Shown: one piece after another, positions 49,537-61,275 of the stretch
Position numbering within the stretch: position 1 is the first letter of the stretch
Layout: the number at the start of each line of letters is the position of its first letter
From: Paraspadella gotoi
Taxonomy: Eukaryota; Chaetognatha
Assembly (NCBI GenBank): GCA_051294375.1
Contig: CM119269.1
Location: 9,175,931 to 9,239,930 of the forward strand
Length of the DNA: 64,000 nucleotides
Reading direction: 5' to 3'
Notes under the pieces: model-generated
Seen by the model: only the letters and a program-made list of their open reading frames with translations
Told to the model about the DNA's origin: nothing
Database searches by the model: none
Made by a program: the position numbers and the translations under genes

Positions 49537-51117
49537 ATGTCGGTGGCTTCCACAGGAGAAAAGCCTTCCAAGCAAGCAAAATCATCTGATCAAGCTTCTT
49601 GGTTTTTAACAGTGGGATCGTCCAACTTGACGAATTCGTCGGACTATGCAACGACGCAATTCCTTACCCCGTTCGTGACTACAGAGGAAAGGTATCGTCT
49701 CAAGTGGTAGCGCGATGGGCTAAGTCGGTGCCACGTCGTCCGTAAGGTTGAGAGATCGCTTCCGTCGGTTGTCTCGATGAAACCTAGGAATAACGAGAGC
49801 TGGCTTTTTTTTTTAATTGTTTAATTCAAGTTAACCTAATTCTACATAAATTATAAGATCAAATTAAGCGTTCTCGGAAAATTTGGTCAATTTGATCATA
49901 GAACAGTTAATAACCTTATAATAATATTATATATATATATATTATATTCTTCTTCCTCTATCAGACAGCCGCTCCCCCGCAGAGTTCGCCGAGACATGAC
50001 CCCGAATCGGCAACCGAGGGAAAATCCGGAAGTAGCCAACCGGACGGCGCATGATGAGGAGAGGAAGCGCCGGAAAACCAAACTGGTGAGAGAGATTATT
50101 ATTATTATTATTATTACTATTATTATTATTATTATTACTATTATTATTACTATTATTATTATTTTTAATTTCAGATTGCAGCATTTACAATGGGCGTTGC
50201 CGCCGGCGGCGTCGTGGTAGCCGGAATCATCGTCTGCGTCATTTTTAACACAGATGAAGGTTTTTATCACAATCACAGGATGTCATCTCAATTATAGGCT
50301 GTCATCTTAAGAACAGGCTGTCATCTGAATCAAAGCCTGTCATGTGAATCACAGCCTGTCATCTTACTCTCAGGCTGTCATCTCAAGCACAGGGTATCAG
50401 CGCCATCACAGGCTGCAGTTCAATCACAGGCTGTCATCTCAATTCCTGATTTTCTTCTCAATCACAGGCTGTCATACGAATCACCGGTTGTCATCTGAAT
50501 TACAGTGTGTCATCTCAATTACTGATTGTCTTTTCAATCACAGGCTGTCATCATAATCATAGGCTGTCATCTTAATCACAAGCTGTCATCTCAATAATCG
50601 GCTGTTATCTCAATCAAATTCTGTCATCTCAATTACTCCCTATCTTTTTAATCACAGGCTGTCATCTCAATCACAGGTTGTCATCTCAATCACAAGCTAT
50701 TATCTCAATAACAGGCTGTCATTTTAATCACAGCCAGTCATCTCAATTATATGCTGTCATCTAATCGCAGGTTGTCATCTCAATTATAGGCTGTCATCTC
50801 AATCACAGGCAATCATCTCAATTATAGGCTGTCATCTCAATCACAGGCAGTCATCTCAATAATAGGCTGTCATCTCAATCACAAGTTGTCATTTAAATCA
50901 GAAGCTGTCATCTCAATTATAAGCTCTTATCCAAATCACATGCTATCATCTCAATCACATGCTGTCATTTAAATCACAATCTCTCATCTCAATCACACTC
51001 TCTCATCTCAATCACAGGCTGTCATCTGAATCAAGAAGTTTGACTGAAATAACATTTTATTGTCTTTTTTTAGCCGCGTGGCTTTGCTCCGAGGGTCTGA
51101 TTTCAAGGGCCTCGTAA
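49537..51117 (+). CDS. Small single-pass membrane protein, truncated paralogue of the astacin N-terminus
   Basis: Exons 49537-49691, 49965-50085, 50175-50259 and 51074 onward, all phase-consistent (2, 0, 1). Exon 1 opens MSVASTGEKPSKQAKSSDQA and ends EE(R). Exon 2 is polar and ends in basic residues ERKRRKTKL. Exon 3 encodes the membrane segment IAAFTMGVAAGGVVVAGIIV plus CVIF. Exon 4 adds about a dozen residues (AAWLCSEGLISRAS) and then meets TAA at 51115-51117 or, if spliced at 51114 to 51208, a TAA at 51221-51223. The predicted product is 134-138 residues, N-terminus inside by the positive-inside rule. The exon and phase layout equals that of the astacin gene downstream, so I infer a tandem paralogue that lacks the protease, or a pseudogene. 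Function unknown. Confidence 0.5.
50262..51040. repeat. Minisatellite filling intron 3 of the first unit (unit about 19 bp)
   Basis: About forty copies of CAATCACAGGCTGTCATCT, with substitutions concentrated in a few positions. It begins within a few bases of the donor at 50260 and ends about 35 bp before the next acceptor. Confidence 0.95.
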
Positions 51118-51223
51118 GAAATAAAATTTAAATTAATAAGTTTAGTAATTATCAAGATTCTCATTAGTTTGTTAAAAACAAAACGTCAATTTTTTTTTGG
51201 TTTACAGACTCGTCATCTCGTAA

Positions 51224-51682
51224 AACCCTTCCCCCTTCTTACTGGGGGACGACGACGACGAATGCGACGATTACGAGGACGATGACGACGACGACAATGA
51301 CGCCGCGAAAATCTCGGCGCCTTTTTAAAAGATTTGATCGACGGTGGCGACGCGGGGAAAATACATTCGACGCCCGTCTTGCTTTCCTTTCACTCCGGCC
51401 GGCGTCAATCAACGCCTTTCGTCTCCAAATGACGCCAACCGAAGCCAAAGACGCCGTCCAAAGAGGCCCACGACGCCACGTTCCCTACAATGATCGAACC
51501 TTTCGAACAGGCGCTGGGGTGCGATATCAGGCGGTCGCGGATGAATCCAGGCGGTGACATGCGCTGATGAAGAAATTAAAAGTTCGAAATTGAATTAAAA
51601 TTCGCGTCACAAAAATGAAAAGATGAATATTTGTTTGAGAGAGAGATAGGAGGGAGCGATGGAGAGAGAGAGAGAGAAAGCA

Positions 51683-51715
<33 letters not shown>

Positions 51716-54241
51716 GAGAGAAAAGAGAAAATGAGATAGGAGACAGCCGGTGCTAAAGGAAGAAAGAAAAAAGACAACCAAAGACAGAAAAAGAAAGAAA
51801 AGGACAGACAGAGATAGAGAGAGAAAGAAAAAGGACAGACAGAGACAGAGAAAAAAAATGAGAGACAGACGGAAAGAGAAAGAAAAAGAATAGACAGAGA
51901 CGGAGAGAGAAAGAAAAAGGACAGACAGAGACAGAAAGCTCGTTTTCCTGTTTTGCCATCAAAGATCCGGCGCAATCCCGTCACGCCCATGCGTCAACCG
52001 CGAGATGGCGTCAAGGAACCAAAATTTTGAAAGTTTAATTTCGTCCCGAGGAAAAGCAAAGGAATTTCTTTTTAAACAATTTGGGAATGGAAGCGAGGAG
52101 AGAGAGAGATAGAGAAGAGAGAGGGGGCGTGATGGGGAGAGGGAGAGAGACACACACGAGAGAGAGGAGTAGAGAAGAGAGAGAGAGAGAGAGAGAGGAA
52201 GAGAGAGAGACAGAGAGAAGAGAGAGAGAGAGAGAGAGAGGAGAAAAAGTGGCCCAGACTTTACACAGTCGCGCGAGAAATGCCAGCGGAAGGGTTAAGA
52301 GAGAGCAGAGAGAGAGAAGAGAGACGAGAGAGAGAGAGAGAGACGTACGATGAGAGAGAGAGAGATATGAGAGAGAGAGAAAGAGTGAGGAGATGAGAGA
52401 GAGAGAGAGAGAGAGAGAGATAGTAATTTCAAGAAAAGAAGACAGAAGACAGCTACGGTGAGTGTGGTTGATATGGATAAAACCAAAAAAATGGGTCATA
52501 CATAACACATAACCGTTCTACAAGTATATAAACTTACTGTTTAAATAATAGTATTTCAACTCATCGTGATCGCCTCTCCCTCGTGTCGTATGAGTGAGCA
52601 TTCTCTCTTTCCACTCATTGGTATCAATGCTTGTGAGCGTCACGGGACGTCTAACTCAACTGTAGTGGAGGACGAAAATCAGACCCCAAGTTGTGAAGCT
52701 AGTCAATAATATGCTGCAATTTGTCCCGCCTGTGCGGCACTAAACTTTAAAGTAGACCGAGAAATGATTGTCCTCATACCTTTCTCGTGTTCATAGAAAA
52801 AATCACGCAAGTATATAAAAATCACTAATGAATAAAAATAAAAATTCGAGGAAATAGATTATGATTGAAAAAAAATTGTCGCGGTTTGGAAAAGTCGGTT
52901 AATTTCATTGACAAATATATTTTTTGGCCTGTAAATAGGTTTTATTATATATTTTGATTGAATAAAAATATTCTTTATCAACAGCATAAAATTATTTAAT
53001 TCATACAAATACTTCCAAAAGAGGTTGTCTTTAAATGTTTTCATTTCTTTTTGATCAAGGCGGGCCAAAATTGATCACTTTTTTATAAATTCTAGTTCTC
53101 TCAAAAATTTTTTTTTCCTTCTATTACTAATCGATTTTCAATGCAATTTTTTGAATTAGTTGTTGCCCTTAAGCTTTTAAATATTTATTATTATATAACA
53201 AATTACAAAAAAAAATTAAATTTTATTTTGAAAAGTTTAATAAAAGTTAGTACTATATTTTTGTAAAATATTGACAATAAATAGGTTAAAAATAAGAAAT
53301 ACCTTTAAAAAATCATCATCATCATCATCATCATGATTGGCTGAATTTTATGTTTTTTTTAAATTTTCATCAATAAAAGAAAGATTTTTTAAAAGTTGTA
53401 ATAATAACCTCTAACTAACTTTATATAGTAATAAAATAATTTTAAAATGCTTCCGTGCGCTTATCAATAAAACAAATTTTAAAAATTATTTTCATTTCAT
53501 ATTCTCTAACAGTCACTTGACCATTATCTATTATTATTATTATTATTTTTATTTATCGGATTTGGGGCAAAAAATATTTCTTTTTTTTTACTCGGTTCCA
53601 GAGGTAAATAAAAATGATAACTTTACTCGCAGAAAGGTTACCAGGAGCCTTATTACCTTTATTGATACTTTACAATAAAAACAAATATATTTCGGAGCAT
53701 CTGCAACATCCATATATTTTTAATACCGCTATTTTCATCTCTGAATCTATCCTAATGGAGATAATGCAATAACCACTGAGAAAAGGCAGGGATTATAAAT
53801 AGTAACGGTTTAACTCAAAAAATAATAAAAACTAACCGGAAATTAGTAAAAATGAAAAATGTAAAAATGAAAAGGAAGCATTTTTTTCGGACAACTCATT
53901 GGTCTTGGTTGTACCAATTTCATAAATGAGAAACACCTCATATCAATCACAAGATGACAAAGTTTCTCGATATCTAAATTTTATTTTTAGATTCTTAGAT
54001 TAAAATGCCGAAAATTAGCTGGAAGTTAACCGGAACAATTTTACTTTCCATCATCATCATGGTACAGAAGTTAGTCAAAACGCACAAAACATTTTTTTTT
54101 CGATTATTATTTTTTAATTAATTTCAATTTTTACAATTAGGACGAATAGCTTTGAAGAAGAAGTCAAAAAACGCAAGCTTAGTGTCAATTTATAATTTTA
54201 GATGTTTTAAAAAAATATTTGTTATAACAAAGACTAATAAT
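51224..54241. other. Spacer between the two membrane-protein units
   Basis: A GAC repeat and a mixed-composition open frame (51282-51557, 91 codons, Arg-rich, no recognised domain) are followed by GA microsatellites (51640-51730, 52098-52420), GACAGACAGAGA repeats (51795-51935), then AT-rich sequence with an ATC repeat at 53311-53333. The 51282 frame might be a leftover exon of the first unit but has no phase-compatible acceptor that I could find. Confidence 0.5.
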
Positions 54242-54543
54242 ATGGAGGAAGAAGTAAAGTCGTACGAATTAGCATTCCGCCAAGTGGACCGAGGAGTGGA
54301 CCTAAGAGTGGACCGAGGAGTGGACCGAAGAGTGGACCGAGGAATGAACCAAAGGAAAGAAGAGAAAGGAAATAGAAGAAGCGATGACCAGAGCGAATTT
54401 GAAAGCGAAAAATCTGATGAGCTGACCTTCTTCACCAACCGAACAACGCTGCTGTCACTGCCGAACGAGGATTTGATGATGTCCGATAGAATTTCAATTA
54501 AAAAACCGCGGGAGGAATTGACTGTGACTTCAGAGTGGGAGAG
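54242..54543 (+). CDS. Exon 1 of the membrane astacin: cytoplasmic tail with VDRG repeats
   Basis: Opens MEEEVKSYELAFRQ and continues into four to five VDRG/VDLR/VDRR units coded by a 12-bp tandem repeat (GTGGACCGAGGA, about 54287-54346). The rest is charged and polar, with FFTNRTTLLSLPNEDLMM. Ends GAG AG|GTGAGAG in phase 2, like exon 1 of the upstream unit. Confidence 0.6.
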
Positions 54544-54976
54544 GTGAGAGAAAATAGAGAGGTGAGAGGTGAGAGGTGAGAGGTGAGAGAATTTATGAGC
54601 AGGATGATTCTATTCACGAAAATGAGCAAGAAGACGTTAGAAAATTTCGTCACGTTTGGAACGTTTTTTGCTTGGGTCTTGATCGAGAGATAAAGGGAGG
54701 TTAAATCATATTATAACTATATTAGTAATTTTTGGATTTGGCTGTGGAGATCCTAACTAATCAGTACTAGATAGGATAGAAAATAAATTCTTTAAAAAAT
54801 TATTTTGAATTCTTTCTCAGTATTGTATTCTCACTCTCTCTCTCTCTCTATCTATTCGTCATTTTTATCTACATATTCTTCTTTATCTATCTATTTTTCC
54901 CGCCACTTGTGTATTCTGAACGGGACACAAGCTTTCTAACAGTTTTTTACTTCAAGAAAATAGAGAAAGACAGAGT

Positions 54977-55016
<40 letters not shown>

Positions 55017-55419
55017 CACAGACTCTTTTAGTCACTTCTTTGTATGTATGTCTAATTGTCCATCAGTCTGTAGTACTTAAGTTTAAATGCGCATGACTTG
55101 GGTAACATTGTAACTCTTTAGTAACTCTTTAGCTGACACAGCGCAAATGTTTTCCTCTTCCCAGAGATGCTCTTTTATTTCAGCCATCCTTATTCAAAAT
55201 CTTCCGTAAACGGTTTGGACGGTGGAATGATATCGACGCAAGCCGAATCAAATCCGACGATGAACGACAACAAAAATTTAAAGAAGAAACAAAATAACAA
55301 AATAGAGAAAAAGGAAAAGAAGAGAAAGGGGAAAACACTGAAGGTCAACTTATAAAAAATAAAAAATAATAAATAACGAATAATAAAAATTGATAATGAA
55401 GAAATACTTCAGTATTAGT

Positions 55420-55506
<87 letters not shown>

Positions 55507-57439
55507 CAGATTGCTGCTGTTGTGATCTTCAGCGGCATCGTTTTCGTCGTCATCATCTCCGTTTTGTTTACGATCCTTCTCGAAAAAAAAAGTATGGTTT
55601 GTATGGAAGTATGGAAGCATGAAAGTATGGAATGTATGCAAAAAAAAATAATTAAGGTAAGACGAATTAATAATAAAAGAGGAAGAAAACCAATAAACAA
55701 AACAAGATTTAAAAAAAAAATAAAATCAAGATTCCTCTTCTCATCTTATCTCTTCTCTCAGCCTGCGATCTGCCCGAGCAAGATCAGTACCTTCAGAGAC
55801 CAAATATCCGAAGAGCATCGGGTCGCGCGTTCGGGAAGCCGGACGTGGTGATCTGGGAGCGAGAAATGATCAACGGGTCTTTCGTCCTTAAAAGAAAGGA
55901 GGAGAAGACGAGAAAAGAAAAAGAGGAAGAGAGGGAAACGTATCGTTTGGGCGACCATCGGGCTCCCTATTGTAACCGGATTCAATTTAATTATAATACG
56001 GATCCTGCTTCTACCGGATCGAAGGAGGATCTCGGCGGAGTTCCCGGAAGAGTTTCCGGCAGATTGGACGCGAACGGGATTGATTTTGGCCAGGAATCGA
56101 AATTTTCGTCTCTAGTTTGGCCGACGAATCGAATCGTCTACACATTTCATCCGAGGTGTCAATGAGGCATGGATGAATGATGAAAGATTTGATGAAATAA
56201 CGATTATCAAATAGTATTAAATTTGGGTCTTATTTTTTAATTGTGTGATTTTTGCCGTTGACGAATACAATAATAAAAACTTTCGCTTATTTTTTTCTTT
56301 TTTGGGGGTTGGGGGATTCTTTCATTAACTTTTTCATACTTCCACGATTTTTATCTTTCTCCTATTTTCTTTCCTTCTTTCCTTTTTTTACTAACTCCTC
56401 ATTCGACCTCTTCCCCCCTTTTCCCTTCCACCACCCCCTACTTCTCCCTTTCCCCCGTGTCCTCCCTCCTCTTCTTCCTCCCACCTCCCCTTCCTTCTTA
56501 GCGAAGCTTCTCTCTGGATCCGAATCTCTCACATCTTCGAAAAGGCGGCCTCTCATTGGTCGAAAGGAACATGCGTCTCTTTCGAGCGACGCGATTGGTC
56601 GAAAGTCAAAGACCTGACTCTGACCCCCAAAGGCAGCACCAACACAAAACATAACGTCGAGAACATGGTGCTGGTGCTGTCGAATTACAAATGTAAACTT
56701 TCGTCGTTAAAAGGAACGTGTTCCGCCTCCGTCGGGACGCCTTGCAGAGGTCCTAATCACAAGGTAGAACGGAAGGAGTGATCGTCGTCGTCCTCGTTGT
56801 TGTCGTTGTTGATATCGTTGTCTTTCCTCATGTTCTTGACGGAGAGCGATAATTAATAACTATTAATTATAACATGGTTGTTTCATGATGGCAATGCCAA
56901 TTCCACGCTATGTCCAATAGACATAGTGCAATTATCCAACATTGCTTGATAAACTTGACACGCTCCAAGCATCTTCATGATCAGATTCCAATTTTGACTA
57001 ATTTTTCGGTTGATGCTTCCATGTTGTCAGAACGAAGTCTGCATTCTCAGCTGCGAATCGTCTGTTCCGTGGGAGATGCCTTACGTTCATAAATCGGACG
57101 GCGTTTTGCTTCGAAACGACAACCTACACGGCGTTAAATGCTTGGCTAACGTGCTTACCATCGGCGACGAATGCTTGCACGAGGGGCCGCAACCGTCCAC
57201 TCTCATGCACGAGCTTGGACACGTGCTTGGAATGTATCACGAGATGATGCGTCTGGACAGGGACGAATACGTCGAGCTGCTTACCGGGAGATTGTATAAG
57301 GTAAGAGATAAGAGGTTTGGGATAAAATTAATTAATTAATTAATTGCCTACTTAATTATTTAATTAATTACCGATAATGATCGTGGGCAGATCGGACATT
57401 GTTTGCTCAAACTTGTTATTGTTTAATGTTGTAGTATCA

Positions 57440-57510
<71 letters not shown>

Positions 57511-60500
57511 ATTTTTTTTATTTCTCTCTCTCAAAGGAATCAGCTTACGACTTCAAGCTGCTATGGCCCCCAACCAAAGTCTTCAATACTATGTACGACT
57601 ACTTGTCCTTGATGCACTACGGGCAGTACGCATTCTCTAAAAGGCCGGGTGTGTGCGTCACGATTCGGACCAAAAATAAATGCGCACAAAAAGTCATCGG
57701 CGAGACGGAAGTGCCCAGTTTCTACGACGTCATGGTAGGAATGGGCGATCGAGTAATGATACAGATTGTTTTTGATCAACTCGAAAGTTTAAAAAGTTTG
57801 ATCAACAATATCGGAACTGACTACGATAATTAAGTGGTAATGAGCTAATCCAATGATAAATCATTATAATTTTTTCTGACTTTTAATTTGTGATCTTAAC
57901 AGATCATAACAAACCATAACATAACAAATCATAACAGACTTATTAAACATAGACATCTATGAAAAATATCTATAAATCAATCATAACCAGGAGCTGCGCC
58001 AATACCAACTTGAATAATTTGGTCAACTTGCATAATTTGCTAATTTTGCATAATTTGCTAATTTTGTATAATTTGCTAATTTTGCATAATTTGATAATTT
58101 TGCATAATTTGGTCAACTGGCATGATTTGAACAACTTGCTTAAATTGGTCAACTGACTCAATTTGGTCAACTGACATAATTTGGTCAGCTGGAATAATTT
58201 TATCAATTGGCATAATTTGGTCAACCGGTATAATTTGGTTAACTGGCATAATTTGGTCAATTGACAAAATTTGGTCAACTTGCAGAATTTGGTTACTTGA
58301 ATAATTTGGTCAACTGGCATAATTTGATCAATCAATCAATCAGAGAGAGATAGAGTGAGAGAGAAACTTTTAAAAATTCAAATAAATATTTCTCTTGGTT
58401 TTATAATTTAACTCTTTTCCACTCCTACGATTCCATCAAAAATTTATTTCCAGCTTAATTACATACTTTACTACCCACACACAAAATTTCAATTCAATTT
58501 ATCTATCCAATTTTTAATAAATATAATAATTATGAGTAAATATAAGTAAAAATCTCGTAATCCATCCATCCAATCAGGAGTAATTGGAGTTTAATGCTAA
58601 GGAGCGACGTACAGACGGACGGACAGACAGACAGACGGAGGGACTGACGGACTGACGGATTTATCATAAAATGCTCTAATATGATAAAAATGATTTACCG
58701 ACAAGATTTTGGGGTGGCACCGACGGACCGACAAAGTGGATTATAGAGTCGGACTAAAATCAGATCCGACTAAAAAAAGTTTTATATAAATATTTATATA
58801 TATAATATTTTATTACTTAAGAACGCATTTTCATTATTATCATATTTAGCTCGTGAACACGCTTTACATGTGCAACTTTAACTGCCAAAACTACACGGGA
58901 TTGTCCGACTGGGTTCAATCAGGGTTCGGCAGGTGTTTTGGTGAGATCAGTAGCCATTAGAGTGATGGGAAAATAATACTATTTTATAAAATTTAAATTT
59001 AGCATATAAAACATGAAAATAAAAACTAATAAAAATACTTGGGTAAATTTATTTTTTAATTTTACATTAGAGGGCACCAGTGAGCTATATTTATATATAG
59101 TAATAAGTATATAATAAGTTAAAATTTCAAAATGCAAATTTTAAAATTTTAAGATCAGATTTAGATTTGTTGCAAAAAGGTGATATAAGGAAGTATAATT
59201 CTTTTTTAAAAATCATTTCATTAAGTTGGTTAAAAATGTAAAAAATTATACTTAAGATACCGATTTTTAATTTCCTGCTTAAAAATATAGTTTTTTGTAA
59301 TTTTAACCTACTTAATGATATATTTTTTGAAAAAGATTTATATTATCATTTATCAACTTTTTAGGAGGAATCTGAATCTGTTCTCAGAATTTTAAAAAAA
59401 CATTTTGAAATTTTGACATTATATAAGAGTAGTACTATCTACAAAATAAGCTGACTGGCTACATATATTTGTAAAAAAAGAAAAATAACTACAGATTAAT
59501 GAGTAATAGGTTTATTTTCAATATGAGAATACTGTGCTACAAAAAAAGTTTTATTTTTCCAAATATTTCGGCATAAATTTCCATGCCATCATCAATTTAT
59601 ATTTTACCACTGATGATGGCATAGAAATTTATGCCAAAATATTTGAAAATATAAAACTTTTGTTGTAGCACAGTAATCTCATATTGAAAATAAACCTATT
59701 ACTCATTATAATCCCTGTGCTTGTTATAACGTTTAAAGAATTAGTATTCACTAATATGATAGTTTTCAAGATATAACTGCTAAATTTTGATTCCAAACTT
59801 TCACTTCACCCTAGTAGCCATAGCTCAATTTTAAGCAAATTTATAAAGAAAATAGAATATAATGAAAATATAGTATAAAGTCTGTTTTTAACCGATAAGT
59901 TACCAGTGCAAAAAGGTAAACGCTCGGTTGAAAGCTTACAGGTTCCTGCTATGTCATTATTTCCTAAGAGAGAAAGATGCTTTAATACACCATAGACTGT
60001 CTAAATTTATGGGCCAGAGACCTGTGAGCCAAATTCAGTGACACAAAAGAAATAATTGCCAAGGTTTACTGCATCGACATAAACGTAAACCGTTTTTCTT
60101 TATTAAATAGAGAAATTTTTGACGTTTTTTCTGTTGAAATTTTATTTAAATTGATCTTTATTAACAATTTGAAATTAATTTTATTTGCCAAGATGTCAAA
60201 GTCGTCAAATCGATGGCTCACCCCATCTCTTAATAATCAAGCGCAATGAATGATTTTTAATTCAGTATCCAAGATTTCAGATTCCAGAAGGAAAGTTTGT
60301 TTATAAGAGATTCATTCTCAGGCCTTTGGGCAAGCAATTTAAGCAGCTTAGCTTAACAACATCAAAGCATCAAAATTGGGGCAAAAAATGATAGTTGAGA
60401 AAATTCAGATCATAATTGGCAAGTTATACCTGGGAAAGTATGAAAAGCAGCTGTGACTAACAGTAATTTCAAAAATATATAGTAACTAATACAACACACC

Positions 60501-61243
60501 ATCAACTGCTTCAATTTTTTTTTACCAAAAGAATTAACGTTAAGCAGAAGGGAGAAATGCAGTTGTTCTTTAGTTCCAACATATCACATATCAGATTTTT
60601 TTAAAGTAATTTGTCACGAAAAAATTCTTGCAAAATAAATCAAACTTATTTGTTGTATAAAAACTTTGACTGGGTAAGAAACCGAATCATCTTTAAGAAA
60701 AAAAATATATTTTACTTGATGAGGGATAATTTTTTCTAGCAATGACGAGTTTGTCCCAACTTGTTCGGGAGGCATTTTAAGCATGTTTCAAACCCATTTT
60801 AATCAATATTTTGGGAATTTTAAAAACGTCAATGATTTTTTTATCAAATGGTATTAAAAAAAAAATTTCTTAATGTTTTGTAGGTCATGTATCATTAATT
60901 TTTTCTTCGTGTCAATCGATTTGGCTCACGGGGTAGCTTATTTATTGAATGAATGGATAATTTTTCTATTGGTTGTACCAATTTAATATGCTATACTTCA
61001 ACATTAATTTTGCATATTTTGTATAACTAATTCTTTTATTTACTTTTCACTGACAAAGATCATAATCGACAGAGATGCTATCGCCTTCCTGATTGCACCT
61101 GTTCCTGTCCTCATCGCGCCGACAACGATGTCCGCTACATCCCCTCGACTCGCCGGAAACTCTATGAGCTATTGCCGCCGGCTTGCCGGAAAAGCTGCGG
61201 TTATCATTCGAGTTGGGCGGACACTGGCGGCGTTTGGTACAGC

Positions 61244-61275
<32 letters not shown>

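Noticed and set aside
50344-50556. 70-codon frame and possible CRISPR-like spacing of repeats
   Set aside because: The 19-bp units are directly adjacent with no unique spacers, so this is a minisatellite in a eukaryotic intron, not a CRISPR array.
51282-51557. Possible ectodomain exon of the first membrane unit
   Set aside because: No acceptor gives a phase that fits exon 4, and the translation has no astacin feature.
52560-52760. Possible small nuclear RNA
   Set aside because: Mixed-composition sequence with an AATTTGTCC-like motif only; no Sm site or promoter element could be supported.
58076-58335. Leucine-repeat-like frames (LTKLCQ pattern)
   Set aside because: Produced by the 18-bp minisatellite; not a leucine-rich-repeat protein.
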